Shown: positions 1 to 12,073 of the stretch, piece after piece | How the letters are laid out: every line of letters starts with the position of its first letter | How positions within the stretch are numbered: position 1 is the stretch's first letter | Assembly: GCF_021155765.1 (NCBI RefSeq) | Contig: NC_060113.1 | Location: 6,339,001-6,403,000, forward strand | DNA from: Diprion similis | Lineage: Eukaryota > Arthropoda > Insecta > Hymenoptera > Diprionidae | Direction: 5' to 3' | Length of the DNA: 64,000 nucleotides | Notes under the pieces: model-generated | What the model saw: only the letters and a program-made list of their open reading frames with translations | Told to the model about the DNA's origin: nothing | Databases searched by the model: none | Translations under genes and position numbers: made by a program

Positions 1-179
1 ACCAGATTTTTAAATTTATTCAAGTATAAAAAACTAATATTAAAATTTCCAAGAGATTATAATGTCGAACAGAATAATCAAAGAGATTTAGACACCGAAT
101 AGTAGAGATCAGAACTTTACAGAAATCATAGTATCAAATCATACAATAATTTAACTCGGAACCTCCGAGACTTAGTAAC

Positions 180-430
180 AATTTATGACCGTGACAAGCG
201 ATGATCATCAGTTTATAACAACAATTGTAAAACCTACTATTGAGAACTTGAAGGATATTGTGTAAATAAACGTGTATTAAGCCAAACTGTTGTCATCAAT
301 AATTATTTCAATCACGCGTAGTCGTGGTTGGTTGGACCCAAAGTTGACAAACCCTCAGAATTTGGGTAAGCTTAATGAGAAGACCTGAGAATCTGATCAT
401 CAGATTTCCGAGATTCATATTCATCAACAT
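180..430 (-). repeat. LTR-like dispersed repeat, copy A
   Basis: Read on the minus strand, this segment aligns over about 200 bp with 28150-28370, and more weakly with 4404-4500. The shared blocks are GGAAATCTGNTGATCAGAT, TCAGGTCTTCTC-like text, then GTGATTGAAATA, TTATTGATGAC and TTCAAGTTCTCAAT-like text. The conserved TGATTGAAATA could be an LTR start, but I see no paired LTR, primer site or polymerase. A 95-codon open frame (308-595, minus) overlaps the upstream homologous part and may be a coding relic of the same element. Family unknown. Confidence 0.5.
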
Positions 431-599
431 AGCAAGTGCATCAATGCCTCTAATTCTACGACATTTGGCCGCTTCTGCGACTGATTTGTCAAAATGTCTA
501 ATTAGAACTTGGTTACGAACGATTTCGTATTTAAAGATCGGCGGAGTCAAGTCATATGTGACTGCAATTCTACGCCTTGCGTATTCCAACCGCACTAAT

Positions 600-3500
600 T
601 AAGAGTCGGGTACGTAGTATCCCAATTCCATATCCCTTCGAATATTATGCTGTATTTTGTCAGCCCAATATCTGGCTAAAATTTTCATTTCGAATCATCC
701 CACATTATCACATCGCGGCGCGCTATCCACAAACCCTTTACATCGTCGGTCAAACTTTGACCTACTAATCCAAGTTCAATATCGTTGTTTATGTCTTATA
801 ATTCGAAATATTTTCTTAATTCTGGAATGAAATTGACGGGCTTTTTCCAACTTTTGCCTGTATAAGTCGGTAATTTAAGTCATTTCGAAATAAATCTAGA
901 GCTATCGTTAGTTATAATGAGGATGAAGTTAGTAATTTTACTGTAATAAAACATGTGTAGGAAAAATCGTTATTTCGTACCTTTAGCAATGTCCAGAGTA
1001 TAATCAATCATGATAAATCATGATAAAAGAGAACATACTGTTATTTTGAAAAGCCAACTCCTTCAAAACTATTCCAAAATTTCGCGATAATAATTTTTCC
1101 CTGATATTTCGTTATATTAACATTACTAACTTCAGCCTCGTTAGTTGTATCCTGAGTTCTAGGTTGACAAAATTAATCTCTTTGTGCCAGCTTCTAGGCT
1201 TAGCTCCAAGCTGTCCTGGTTGTGATTAAATTCTAGAACTAGGTCCTAGTTACGTTTGTGATTCTTGACAATATTATTTTCATAAACTATGCACGGACTA
1301 ATTTATTAATTTCTCAAGATTTTTTCACAGGTTTCGATTTTATCGTTACATTTAATAACATCGTGGTCTAATTCTTGAGCAATTACTTGAATTTTAGGCG
1401 CTAGCCTTTCGATTTTTTTTGCGTTTACATTCATCTTGTCCTCGACCAGACTTTTAATTAATTTCTAAAATCTAGTTCGTCCGTTTATATTAACTAACTT
1501 CAATAATATGCTAGTTTAATTAACAAAATAAACTACAGTTGTTTATGCAACTCTCTTTCTAACAAACGAAATTTACAAAAAAAATCTCCCTAACTATCTT
1601 ATGCTTATCTCTAGGTTGAGCTTAACATTTTTTTCAAATTTGACTCGAGATTGATTTGTTTTATTGTACGATGTGAGCTCTTCGGTAAGTTCAGTCGTGG
1701 ACCAAAGCCCGATCCACGCTTCAAAATGAGTCGGTCAGTCGGTCGTTATTCACGTACATTTACTGCTGATCAGCTGGACACGTTACATTGCCGCCTTCTA
1801 TCACCTGGTGTTCGCGCTTTGTTTTGGTACTGCTATATCAGTAACGTGAATAGCTTATTGATGAACCCGTATCCTTTTCATGTGATGTGTTCAGCTGCTT
1901 ACTGCTGTTCCTACTATACCTTCTTTTTTTTCTACATCGCCCGTAACTCCTTCAATGCCAATGGATCTTCAGGATCGTAGTTTGTCACTTGAATCGGCGT
2001 TGCCTATGATACAACAGGAGATAGTCGAATCATTAGTTAGCGAGACAACGAAGATTGTTGTGACAGCAATGGTGCAGGTAACTAATGTAAATTTTTTCTG
2101 ACAAGTTTTTCGATTCTCTCCTTGGACCACAGTTTGTTGCCTTCAGTCTTGACCGGGACTTCGATAGCCTCGTTTTCCACGGCATAATTTCATACGGTTT
2201 TTAGATATTATCTTCATTTCAGGTATCCCAACAATATCTACCTGAGGTTTCCTCCATCGAAATTCGATGTTAAACTCCAGCACTATTTCCTCCGTGATCC
2301 TTGGCAATTATGCTGCGTCATCTTGTCCTCTAGATCAACAGGTAGTTCGTTACGCCAGTGGCTGCTCAATTCGCCACAGATTTTTAAATATTTTTCAAAC
2401 AATTGCGCCTCTTCATCTAGGGGCAGGGTCGATCCCAGCAACACCATTACATTTTTCTGTGCGATTCGTGACAGTTTTGTTTTTCGTGGTAATAAGTTGT
2501 GATGAAAAATATTAGAGAATCATCGAGGAGTCCTCAGAGACGTGAGTTTGCAACGGAAGATCCGTTTCCCGACAAGTTACGTCGTCTGGAAGATGAGTAC
2601 AGACGATCACGTCCCATCGACGGCCATTTGCATAGAGATTGTTGGAGATAGAGTGCAACACGAGGTCGAGATCACGTCATGCACAGTCAAGTGACTTTGA
2701 AGGAATCATTGCTGGCAGTAGTCGTTGACAGTGTTTCGTTCGTCGGAATTTTTTCATAATCCTATTTTCCATCAGGATCATTGGGTTCACCGGACGAAAC
2801 TGTATTTGAAACAAGCAGCAAGTCGTCGTTACGTACGTTGTAGCTTCGTACCACTTCCAACACCTTCGTCATTTCATTGGAACTTCAATGAACGAGTTTC
2901 GGGTGATCGCCGTATTGGATGTTAATTGGACGAACCTTACAATTAGCTCTTTCCAACATCTTCTTCGTCGCTGCTGTTTGATTTCCTCTCCCATCTCGGT
3001 ATCTTCCAGTTCCGAGGGTAAAACTTGAAATGATCCGGACCAACTCGAAATTGTCATCAAACGGCGATGATGCCGCGAACACGTTGCTCTCCGCAGCTTC
3101 ATCTCACACACTCGTGTAACCGTACATTTTCGAAGATAACAATTTAAATTACATGAGTGTCTACATGTCTACTTTATATATCATTTCTTCATGATCATTC
3201 TTTCGTGCAAACAAGGATTTATCCTTTCTTCGCGTTATGAAAAGTCTCTTCTGAAGTCATAATCCGTTGATTTCAAAAAGTTTTTCTTTCTATTCTTCGT
3301 CTATTTTTACATCTTCAAACCGTTTTTTCTTATATCTACTTCAATCTAGAATATTCCTATAATTCGCCATATCTTATATCATCTTATATCCTAGAATTCG
3401 TTTTATATAAAATTTATATACTTATATGCAGTTTGCCTCTCTCTACGTTTGTTTCAGGTTTGTTTTATAACAATTTGATACTATTACTAGTCGAACAAAC

Positions 3501-4330
3501 TACAAGATGATGAAATCATACCCATATTTTTAACCATTGGACGTCCACATTACACTGTTAGAAGAATTTAACTAAACATTATGACCCAGCAGGTCCACTT
3601 TGGGTTTGAGTTATTTATTACATTTTTGTTAATGAATATAACATAACGTATTGTAATTTTAACATTTAAATTGTCACATTAACATTGAATATGTATTTTG
3701 TACTTTTTCTTTCACTCAGTAAGACATTGCATCAAAAATAGTTAAATTAACCCAAAAATTTAAGTGTTCCTGCTGGGACATTTTTTTCTAAACATGTAGA
3801 CGTTGCTATTTCCTACGATTCTAAGTTAAGTTTAGCCTTAGATAGATTAAGTGCGCTTCTGCTACTGTACTTCAAGTTTCTCCTGTACTCCCTTACTCTA
3901 CTAAAAATGAGAACTCATGTTACTCTTACTACTCCGTACTATTACTACTACTGTTTGTTTTTCTATTTGTTTCTACGATTGTCCAACATTGTAATAAATA
4001 TATAGAATACACACCATCTACTTATATAATTCTAGGATGTCTTTTTCAAAGATGCATTAGACTGTGAATAGCGCATTTGCAATTCTTAAGGGTCAGAACG
4101 TCACGAATTTTTTAAAAGCATCGATGGTAACAAACAGCCATTCATAGTTTTCTTGAATCGCTAACAATGGACCATGAAAAATAAACGAAACTATGTCCCC
4201 GACTCCAACTAATACTATATTTTGTATATTCGCATTGGTGTTACGTTCTGGAGAGAACGTCGCGAAAAATCTTTAATTTGCTGTGTGATTCTATGCTTGA
4301 ATCTTGCTTTACAAACTTTGTGATGTCCAA
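600..4330. other. Gene-poor AT-rich interval, no gene recognised
   Basis: Both strands carry only short open frames without recognisable domains. One small spliced candidate can be drawn: ATG at 1961 to a CAG|GTAACT donor at 2077/2078, joining an acceptor ending at 2222 (TTCATTTCAG), then a stop at 2269-2271, giving about 55 codons. A 49-codon ATG frame at 2502-2651 is rich in Arg and acidic residues. None resembles a family I know. The minus strand at about 2700-3110 has broken open frames that could be an old retroelement. Confidence 0.4.
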
Positions 4331-4403
4331 GTTCACGGACCTTGATCATCTGCTCGTGAAATTTCTCGTACAGCCTCTATCAATCTGGAATTATGTTGTT
4401 GTG

Positions 4404-4990
4404 GGTTGTGCCAACATTCACTATGAGTGATTGAAATAACGATTCTTACACAAAACTTTAATTTAAATACACATTTACAATACGAAGTTCTTTTTGTTGT
4501 TTTTATTTACTTATTCAATTATACTGAGTTCGTAAGTTCTGGAAGTAAGCGTTCAGTGATTTAGAATGAGCTGTGCTGGATTTCTAAGAGTTCTGAATTG
4601 TCTGACGTATAAAGAGTTTCTAATTGCTGAAGGCTTGAATTTAGTTCTATGTTCTTTGACGTTCGATTATATTCTCTCTAATTATGATTCTGGTGCCTGA
4701 AGAATGATTCTTGGTTGCATCAGTTTTATTTGAAGTGGGAGTCTTGAAGAGACTTCTGATTGGATTTTAGGTAGGTACGTCAGTGCAAGACGATTGGTCT
4801 TGAAGAAGCCAATCGGTGCAGAGTTGAGAAAATAGTTGATTGCAAGAATGCATTTTTGTGTTCTGAGAATGATGTTTGTAAACTGCTTATTCTTTCTTTT
4901 CTCACGTTCTTCACGTTCGGTCAATGAGGTTGATGAACTCGAATTCTGTGGATTTCGATTGTAGAGGCGTATGGTCTATATGTGTGTTAT
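4404..4990 (+). repeat. LTR-like dispersed repeat, copy B
   Basis: The start (GTGCCAAC, then ATGAGTGATTGAAATA, then TTAAATACACATTTA) matches copy C at 28227 in the same orientation and copy A in inverse orientation. Similarity beyond about 100 bp is weak, so the right limit is a guess. It could be a diverged solo LTR. Confidence 0.4.
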
Positions 4991-5178
4991 AATTAAACAT
5001 ATGAAATTAGCAATGAAGAATATACGTACCACTTAGCATTACACAAGTGCTTAATTACGACCGTGATTGGTCAGTTGTATTGCATTGTTACTTGATTGGT
5101 TCGCGCGTTAGTCATTTGAACTTGTATGAGAATCTGTGTTGAAGATATTTGCTCCTAACTTGAGTTTTGAGTCTGTTC

Positions 5179-5240
5179 CAGGCCCGCCGGGAGCGGGCGT
5201 GCAGGGTGTGCACCGCACACGGGCGGCACTTTCAAGGGGG
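5179..5240 (+). mobile_element. Candidate 5' terminus of the hAT element
   Basis: A sharply GC-rich block begins with CAGGCCCGCCGGGAG, which has the CAGG-type start common to hAT inverted repeats. It contains further GC-rich self-complementary text (CCCGCCGGGAGCGGG). It lies about 730 bp upstream of the hAT transposase ATG. The 8 bp before it (GTCTGTTC) would be the target duplication, but the right end of the element is gone, so this cannot be confirmed here. Confidence 0.35.
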
Positions 5241-5908
5241 CGGCAAACACAGGAATCCCCTCGTTGAGCTTATTTGCACAATTTACACTAACGATTTTGA
5301 AGTAAAATTTCTTATAAGACACTATAAAAAAAACAAGAACACTGGGACCGAATCGGCAGATGTGACGTCATCGTATTCAAATCTACTAACGCAAATATGA
5401 AACCATCTAGTTACTCCTTTCTCACACATGTCGTATTACCTCGCTATTTCTCTCTAACACACGCCTTTCCTTACGTGGCGCGATTCCCGTGCCATCTGTA
5501 GGAGACGGCTGACAGCGCCGCCACCGGTAGTGCCGATTGCCGAAAGAATTACGTACAGGGGAATCCCCGTGCTGTGCCGTGGCATCTTGAAGTATTTATT
5601 TTTCACTTACTTTTACAATGTAACGCACAGCGCGCTTGTTGCACAATTTTTTTTACATGGAATTGGTGTACTATATATAACTGTCGCTGATTATTATAAG
5701 TCGGGAAAATTGCGAACATGGTAAGTACGGTTTCTATCTACTAACTAGCTGCCCCACCTACGACTTCGCTCGCATCCAAATTCACAGACCTAACCTAGTT
5801 GTAAATATTTTAATACATTCGAAAATTTAAGGAGCCGCCGAAAGGAAAAAGCTTTCTGGGACTCAATTCCGAAATCTCAAGAGCGAAAAAGAGATAGAGA
5901 AAGGGAAA

Positions 5909-7546
5909 ATGGCAGGTTCCATGATGAAATTTTTGAGCAAACCTGAAAATAAGGATTGTCAAGAAATTATTGAAACTGTCACAGCTTCGTCGTCGGCTGC
6001 CGGATCTATGGAAGAATCGGAAGAAAAAAAAATATGCTGCAGCCCTAATCCTTTAGAAACTGACACTGAAAGTGAGATAAGTGAAGACATTCCTGAAGAA
6101 TCTATAAGCGGTACTTCGTCATCAGCGGTTTCTATCAGTTTGACATTTAGTAATGATCCTGGTTCGTGGCCAGCTAGTATCAATAGTGATTTAGTTGATA
6201 TTTTAGTCAGACGTGGTCCCGTGCAGATGCGTAACCACAGTTTTCCCGTTAATGACAATGGTCGAAAATTTAGTGAATATTACTATCACAGACATCTTCC
6301 TAATGGTGAAGAGATTAATAGAGATTGGCTTATCTACTCTATTTCCAAAGATTCCGTTTACTGTTTTTGTTGCAAGATATTTGGTAAAACTGCGAGTAGT
6401 CTGTCCGATTTGAACGGCTTTTCGAATTGGCAACATTTATCATTAAATTTAAAAAGACATGAAACGAGTGATTTCCACAATGAAAATGTGAAATCATGGG
6501 TGCAATTAAATAATATGATGAAAACTAAGACTACTGTAAATCAGATGCAACTGAGACTATTAGAATCAGAAAGAAAGCACTGGTGTGATGTATTAGAGAT
6601 TGCCGTTGTAAAGTTTTTATCCCGTCAATGTCTGGCTTTTCGAGGATCATCGAAAAAAATTTTTGAGCATGATAACGGAAATTTTTTAAAAGCAATAGAA
6701 ATGATAGCATCTTTTGATTCAACTATGCGGGAACACATTCGCAGAATTGAATTGAAATCTGATTCTAGTCGGTTGGGTATGGCTCACTATTTAGGAGATC
6801 AAATTCAAAATGAAATTATTGAAATACTCGGCACAGCGATAAAAAATTATATTTTGGACAAAGAAAGTCTTAGAAAGTCAAAATATTTTTCCGTCATATT
6901 AGACTGCACACCGGATGCAAGCTATACGGAACAAATAACTGTAATACTCAGACATGTTTGTCTAAACAATACGAATAAAAAAGTCGAGGTATGCGAAAAC
7001 TTCATTGGTTTTTGCCCAATTACTAGTTCAACTGGCGAGGGTTTATTAAATTTTGTTTTGAATTTATTTTCACAATTGAACCTCGACATTCAACATTTGC
7101 GCGGGCAAGGATATGATAATGGGGCTAATATGCGTGGAAAACACAACGGGTTGCATAAAAAAATTTTGGAAATCAATAGTCGCGCCTTTTACGTTCCATG
7201 CTCAGCCCATAGTCTGAATTTGGTAGTCAATGATGCAGCAAATATTACTCACGAAACTACCAATTTTTTTGACATAGTTCAAGAAATCTATGTTTTCTTT
7301 TCAGTGTCTACAAAAAGGTGGTCGATCATTTGCAAACATATACCAGATTTAAAATTAAAACCTTTGAGTGCTACGCGATGGTCCAGCAGAATTGACGCAA
7401 TTAAACCGTTACGGTATCACATAGAAAAAATATTTGATGCTCTGTTCGAAATATCTGAAAATATGTCTGACAAGGAAGGTCACGTTACTGTACCCCCACA
7501 ACCTGGGTCAAAAAAATTATATTTTGTAGTTCACACCAAAGTATAA
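5909..7546 (+). pseudogene. hAT transposase, ZMYM1-like, 3'-truncated
   Basis: The open frame starts at ATG 5909 after an A/G-rich leader. After a Ser/Glu-rich N-terminus comes a TTF-type zinc-finger region (about residues 85-195, with YCFCC at 151-155 and H184/H190). A DUF4371-like segment follows (about 235-350). The RNase-H-like core shows ILDCTPDAS (D332), GQGYDNGANM (D403), PCSAHSLNL and SATRWSSR. These are the hallmarks of ZMYM1-like hAT transposases. The family normally runs on to a C-terminal dimerisation domain. Here native sequence ends near residue 520, where the terminal inverted repeat of another transposon begins at 7472; the remaining codons to 7546 read into that repeat. The protein is therefore probably inactive. 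The missing hAT 3' part is not found beyond the inserted element. Confidence 0.8.
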
Positions 7547-7722
7547 ACCCTCACAAAAAATTAGCGGCCCACTCGCATATTTAAGGGGTGAAATTAATTC
7601 TCAAAAATCGGTGGTTTTTTCGTTTTTCGCTGATATCTTCGAAACAAAAATAGATACGGCAAAAGTTTAAATAGCAAAGTTATTCATTTTTCAGTGCTCT
7701 GCAATAATACGCAGTCGAAAAT
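7472..7722 (+). repeat. Left terminal inverted repeat of the pogo-like element
   Basis: This is the inverted partner of 10272-10523, about 97% identical by eye. It interrupts the hAT reading frame. Confidence 0.85.
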
Positions 7723-8157
7723 TATATAGAATTTTTTTTATTTTTTATTTTAATAAAAAACGGGTTTTATTACACATTTTTTTCTATCTTTTCGTAATAA
7801 ACGTAATTGTTTCGACTCCACATTTAATTATATTAATCTACATTTGTTTTTTACGTCTCAAGAGGTCATGGAACCGGAGAGTTATTTTTTTCAAACGCAA
7901 AAAATTTTATAGATTTGAACTGATTACATGTTCTTATCATAATCAAACTGTGAGGTCGACTGTTTGAAATACGTTTTATTTTTTCATGATATCCTATCTG
8001 AGATGTTCAATACCGTCTTATCAGTAAAAAATGAGGCTCTATATAAACTGACTCTTGCCACATTTAAGTTAGTATTGACGGTTTCCGTTCATTAAAGTTC
8101 TCTGGTTATAGGAGTACATTATTAAGAACGTATTGAATACTGTGAACTTTGTCAAAA

Positions 8158-9850
8158 ATGTATATCAATCCAGTGAATGTCATAAATATTTTGTCGACTT
8201 ATTTTATGATGATGAATTTGCCCGAAACACCAGTGAATGAGAATGAAATGAAACTAGCAGATACAATTAAAGAGTTTTTAATTGAAAGCATAAACACATA
8301 CGCGAGAATCGAAATTGAAGAAGACGAAACCTTGGATTTTCAAGAACAATTCAAACACCATGAGCCTGAAAGTGTAGAAGACAGTGAATTGGAATGGGAT
8401 TCAATTTCATCTGATGAAGCAGCAGATGACTCTCAATGTACAAAAAATGAAGATGAGATTTCATTCGATTACAAGAAGAAAGCTGTGGAGTTTTGGAGAA
8501 GTGGAAAAACAAAAAATTTAAATATTCGTACAGTTGCACACCGTTTTAAAAAAGTGATTTCTAAAACACAATTGAAGTGTTGGGCTCATCAAATCAATAA
8601 AGGTGGGACTTATAAAGAAAAATTAAATGAGATATCTCAATATACTTTAAATCGCTTCATTGAAGCAACTGAATGTGGCAAGATCGTACACGATATTGAT
8701 TTGCGACGATGGGCTTTAACCGCACATAAAAATTTCATGAATTCCGATGCACGATTCAAAGCGTCAAAAGAATGGGTGAATAAGTTCAAAAGAGCACATC
8801 GCATTACGTCTCGGAAAATTACAAAATTTATTACCCGGAAAACTTTAGAAGATTCAAAAAATCTTAAAAAAACGGCTGAAGAGTTTACAAATAACGTTAA
8901 ATCTGTTATCAACGACCTTGGTCTGGAAAATGTTTACAATTCGGATCAAAGTGGATTTCAATTTGAAATGCATTCTGGTCGCACTCTTGCAAACCAAGGA
9001 TCAAAAGAAATTGAATGCGTTGTTCAATCAATATCTTCAACAACTCATTCTTATACGATTCAACCAACGATATCCGCCGATGGAAAATTACTTTCACCGT
9101 TATATCTTGTATTAAAAGAAATCGGTGGTGACTTTGGCCCACGCGTAGAAAAAACGTTATTCAAACCCACGAACGTTTTTGTTTCGGCATCGAAATCTGG
9201 AAAGTTAACATCAGGTAAGAACTATTCAAATTATACATTCTTGTGGCATATTAAATATTGCAAACCAAATCAAATGAAATATTTCTTTCGTTTTTTCGAC
9301 AGATCATTTCAAACAGTGGCTGACCGAAATCTATTTTCCGAATGTTGGCGACAACAGTGCGCTTTTAATCGACTCCTGGAGTGGACACTGTTCAGAAGTA
9401 GTTGATGCAGTAACTCCTCCTAACAAAAAAATTGTACTAAAAATTATTCCAAAAGGAACAACAGGACAAATACAACCATTAGATGTGTTTGGTTTTCGAA
9501 TATGGAAAAATTTTGTTCGGCATTTTTCAGATATAGTAATTCTTTCCGGTAGCGATATAAATCTGCATTTGAGGAATAACATAATCAAACTGCAGTCACT
9601 TGTTCACAATCAACTGTCTTCCCCACGTTATATTAATATGCTTAAATATGCATGGTACAAAAGTGGGTACATAGAAAAAACACCCCCTGAGTTCATCAAT
9701 CCGGTGACGTTTGGTTTTGGAGATAATTCGGAACCACGATGTCACATTTGTGGTGATTTAGCTGTTATAACATGTTCGTGGTGCAAAAAACCTTTGTGTC
9801 TCAAACACTTCTTTGAGGAGTATCATTATTGCAATGAATACATTCCATAA
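8158..9850 (+). CDS. Pogo/Tigger-like DDE transposase (two exons)
   Basis: The exons are 8158-9214 and 9303-9850, joined across an 88-bp intron (TCAG|GTAAGA donor, TTTTTTCGACAG acceptor). The joined frame is 535 codons including the stop. The first in-frame ATG is at 8158. An acidic N-terminus is followed by a psq/CENPB-like helix-turn-helix region (about residues 100-220; FKASKEWVNKFKRAHRI is CENPB-type). The DDE_1-like catalytic core has NSDQSGF (D263), LLIDSWSGH (D376) and IQPLDV (D413), so the last spacing is DD36D. The last 35 residues form a Cys/His cluster (RCHICG, CSWC, LCLKHF, YHYC), probably a zinc-binding tail. No stop or frameshift is visible, so the protein may be functional. An AATAAA lies downstream near 9977. 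The cut-and-paste role is inferred from the family. Confidence 0.85.
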
Positions 9851-10271
9851 TACGAAATGAAGAAACTGATAAGTGCATTGCCTGCTTTTTTTCCTGTCAT
9901 GAGTACTAGACATTTTAATAGCTATATAATATATGAATTAAAGGATTCTAGAAAATAAAAAACCGACATGCATATTAAATAAAGTTTTATATAAAATGAA
10001 AGAAAATCATGTGATACTTATTCGCTTGTACTAAAATGGATGCATAAAACTAAACTAGATGTAAAAGATTTATGAGTATTTTACGATAAGGGTGGAACAG
10101 CATATCTGGATTTACTAAACCTATATATGAATATAAACATATTCCGTTTGACGGATTTGTCAACCTTGTTTAATTTTCAGGCAAAATAAGAACTTTTTCA
10201 GTGATCAAATGACGAAAAATGTATTAATAAACACGTTTTTTTTTAAATAAAAAAAATAAAAAAATTTTTCC

Positions 10272-10523
10272 AATTTTCGACTACATATTATTGCAGAGCA
10301 CTGAAAAGTGAACAACTTTGCTATTTAAACTTTTGTCGTATCTATTTTTGTTTCAAAGATATCAGCGAAAAACGAAAAAACCACCGATTTTTGAGAATTA
10401 ATTTCACCCCTTAAATATGCGAGTGGGCCGCTAATTTTTTGTGAGGGTTTATACTTTGGTATGAACTACCAAATATAATTTTTTTGACCCAGGTTGTGGG
10501 GGTACAGTAACGTGACCTTCCTT
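10272..10523 (-). repeat. Right terminal inverted repeat of the pogo-like element
   Basis: This is the inverted partner of 7472-7722. The outermost bases CGTGACCTTCCTT mirror the left end. Confidence 0.85.
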
Positions 10524-10529
10524 TGAGCC

Positions 10530-11544
10530 CACTCGACCATCGACGATTAGTTCAGAGGACGCAGAAATAAGAAAAGCGCTCCAAGAAATTTCCGTGCACT
10601 TCTCTTATAAAGTACCACTTATTTGGACCCCACCTCGTCAGGATCCGCGAAAACGTCGACTAAAGAATTAACCTCCGGTAAGGGAAATCCTACGAGAGAT
10701 CGCGATTCCCGACCACGTGACTCCTCTTCCCGAGGAGAGACCGCTATGGGAATTAATACCCATATCGATTTATCTTCCATCTTAACCTCCGGCTCCCTCC
10801 TCGCGTTTTTAAATTCTTGAGATATCGAGCTTGACCACGTAATTACACATGGGAAAAAAGAGAGCGGGAGGAAAGTATAAGCGAATGAGGAAACTTTGGC
10901 ACGAGTATACTTTGCAAACATATACTCCGGAATTCTTGAGGGAACTTTATATCGACGCACCGGTACATACTGTAACTACCGCGGACTTTTTAAAAATCCT
11001 CGAAGATCCCATAACAGGTAAAAACCGTCAACGCGGGCTCATAAATAAATAGGAAAGAAAGATCCACCCGTCACGAAAAAACATCCAACTGTAGTGCATC
11101 CTCCGCCTTCGGACCGACGACTCAGATCACACGTCAGTACGCAGGGTATTCAATTATTCGAGGGTCAATTAGAGAATTTAGAGGAAAGAACCGCACCACG
11201 AGAATCGCATCTTATTTCCGATCATTCGCGAGACTCCAGTGAAAATTCTAACCCAAAGAACAAAACTTCTTCGGAAAACTCGAGAGAAACAGAAAAATCG
11301 ATTCAAATACTTGTTCAATGGCCTGATTCAGAAAACCAATCCCAAACACATACTAAAACCCCTCAGGAATCGAAAATGGTGAAGGAAAACACGACTACGA
11401 GTGTAGAGAGAACCACCTCACCCGCTCCACCTTACCATTACATTTCAATTAAAGATGCCCTCGAGGCAGTTCCTGTGCTCGACGGTAACACCCAGTTCCA
11501 ACCCCAAGCTTGCGTTATCAGCGGAGCCGAAGACCACGATAAAT
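10530..11544 (+). pseudogene. Gag-like retroelement relic
   Basis: Several plus-strand open frames in succession (10849-11052, 11094-11585 and an open stretch just after 10530) are rich in Arg, Ser, Glu and Pro, and are broken by stops and frame changes. The motif ISIKDALEAVPVLDG at about 11440-11487 resembles the entry to the gag domain of Ty3/gypsy-type elements, where a KDA...P.FDG pattern precedes the capsid region. The sequence switches to P-element-like text at about 11545. No protease, polymerase or LTR is seen. The assignment rests on one motif recalled from memory. Confidence 0.4.
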
Positions 11545-11961
11545 ATGATTGTCAATGTACCTATCGATGCTTTGTTTGGAGATGAAAACCAGGTAGAATC
11601 AACCCTAATTAAAATCAAAACCCGCGGTGGCCTGCAGTTTTCATCGAAAGACGTTATTCGGATTTGTAAGGAAGCGGAAATAATTGTAAGGTGTACCCTA
11701 AAAGAAAGTGGTGGTAGGTTCATGAAAAACAAATTCACTGAGCCATATCTTGTCAGCCGTGCACTTTTTAAATTTATAGATTTTGACGTAATATTTGAAA
11801 ATTTGCTGCAACATGTAGACGACCAAAACTATTTGGAAAATCATGACATACATTTGGCAAGAGCGATACTGTCAATCTTTGATGTGAGATGGAAATACAC
11901 TGTATGGTTGATGGTTACATCACAACTTCTATCGAGTACAAAATGTCAAAATCTCATTTAA
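11545..11961 (+). pseudogene. P-element/THAP-type transposase C-terminal relic 1
   Basis: The frame contains the pattern typical of the C-terminal part of insect P-element-like transposases: KTRGGLQFSSKDVIRICKEAE, then NKFTEPYLVSRALF, then a Leu-rich stretch, ENHDIHLARAI and VRWKYTV. In the family the corresponding text is RGGL-(Y/F)PS-DV-KIC-E, then ENH--LI-AI and a VR-(H/Y)--- segment. There is no THAP domain, GTP-binding or catalytic part nearby, so this is a fragment. It shares its motif order with a second relic at 18060-18530. The reading frame degrades after about 11910. Confidence 0.6.
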
Positions 11962-12073
11962 AAATTAGGACAGTTTCAAGGAATCTGACTTATAGATTGA
12001 CATGCATGATAATCGTAACAATATGTAGGCAAAGGGGGCTCAACTTTACAAAGCGCTCTAGTATCGAGAAAGA

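Larger units (their letters stand above)
7472..10523 (+). mobile_element. Pogo/Tigger-like DNA transposon with ~251-bp TIRs
   Basis: Positions 7472-7722 and 10272-10523 are near-perfect inverted copies. I count roughly eight mismatches by eye across about 251 bp. Both ends begin AAGGAAGGTCACG and continue with a C-rich stretch (TACCCCCACAACC). Between them lies one two-exon transposase gene on the plus strand. No matching target duplication is visible: the left flank is hAT coding sequence ending TCTGAC and the right flank is unrelated sequence starting TGAGCC. This suggests rearrangement after insertion. Pogo-type elements usually have much shorter TIRs. Confidence 0.8.

Noticed and set aside
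1651..1980. 109-codon frame rich in Cys/Tyr/Phe
   Set aside because: Begins at TTG, contains a low-complexity Phe run, has no recognisable motif and overlaps a different small spliced candidate.
2869..3111. Basic 80-codon minus-strand frame
   Set aside because: Overlaps another frame on the same strand, is rich in Arg/Lys runs and matches no family I know; probably an old repeat.
5959..6722. Several frames on both strands inside the hAT gene
   Set aside because: Shadows of the hAT reading frame; no independent domain or start context.
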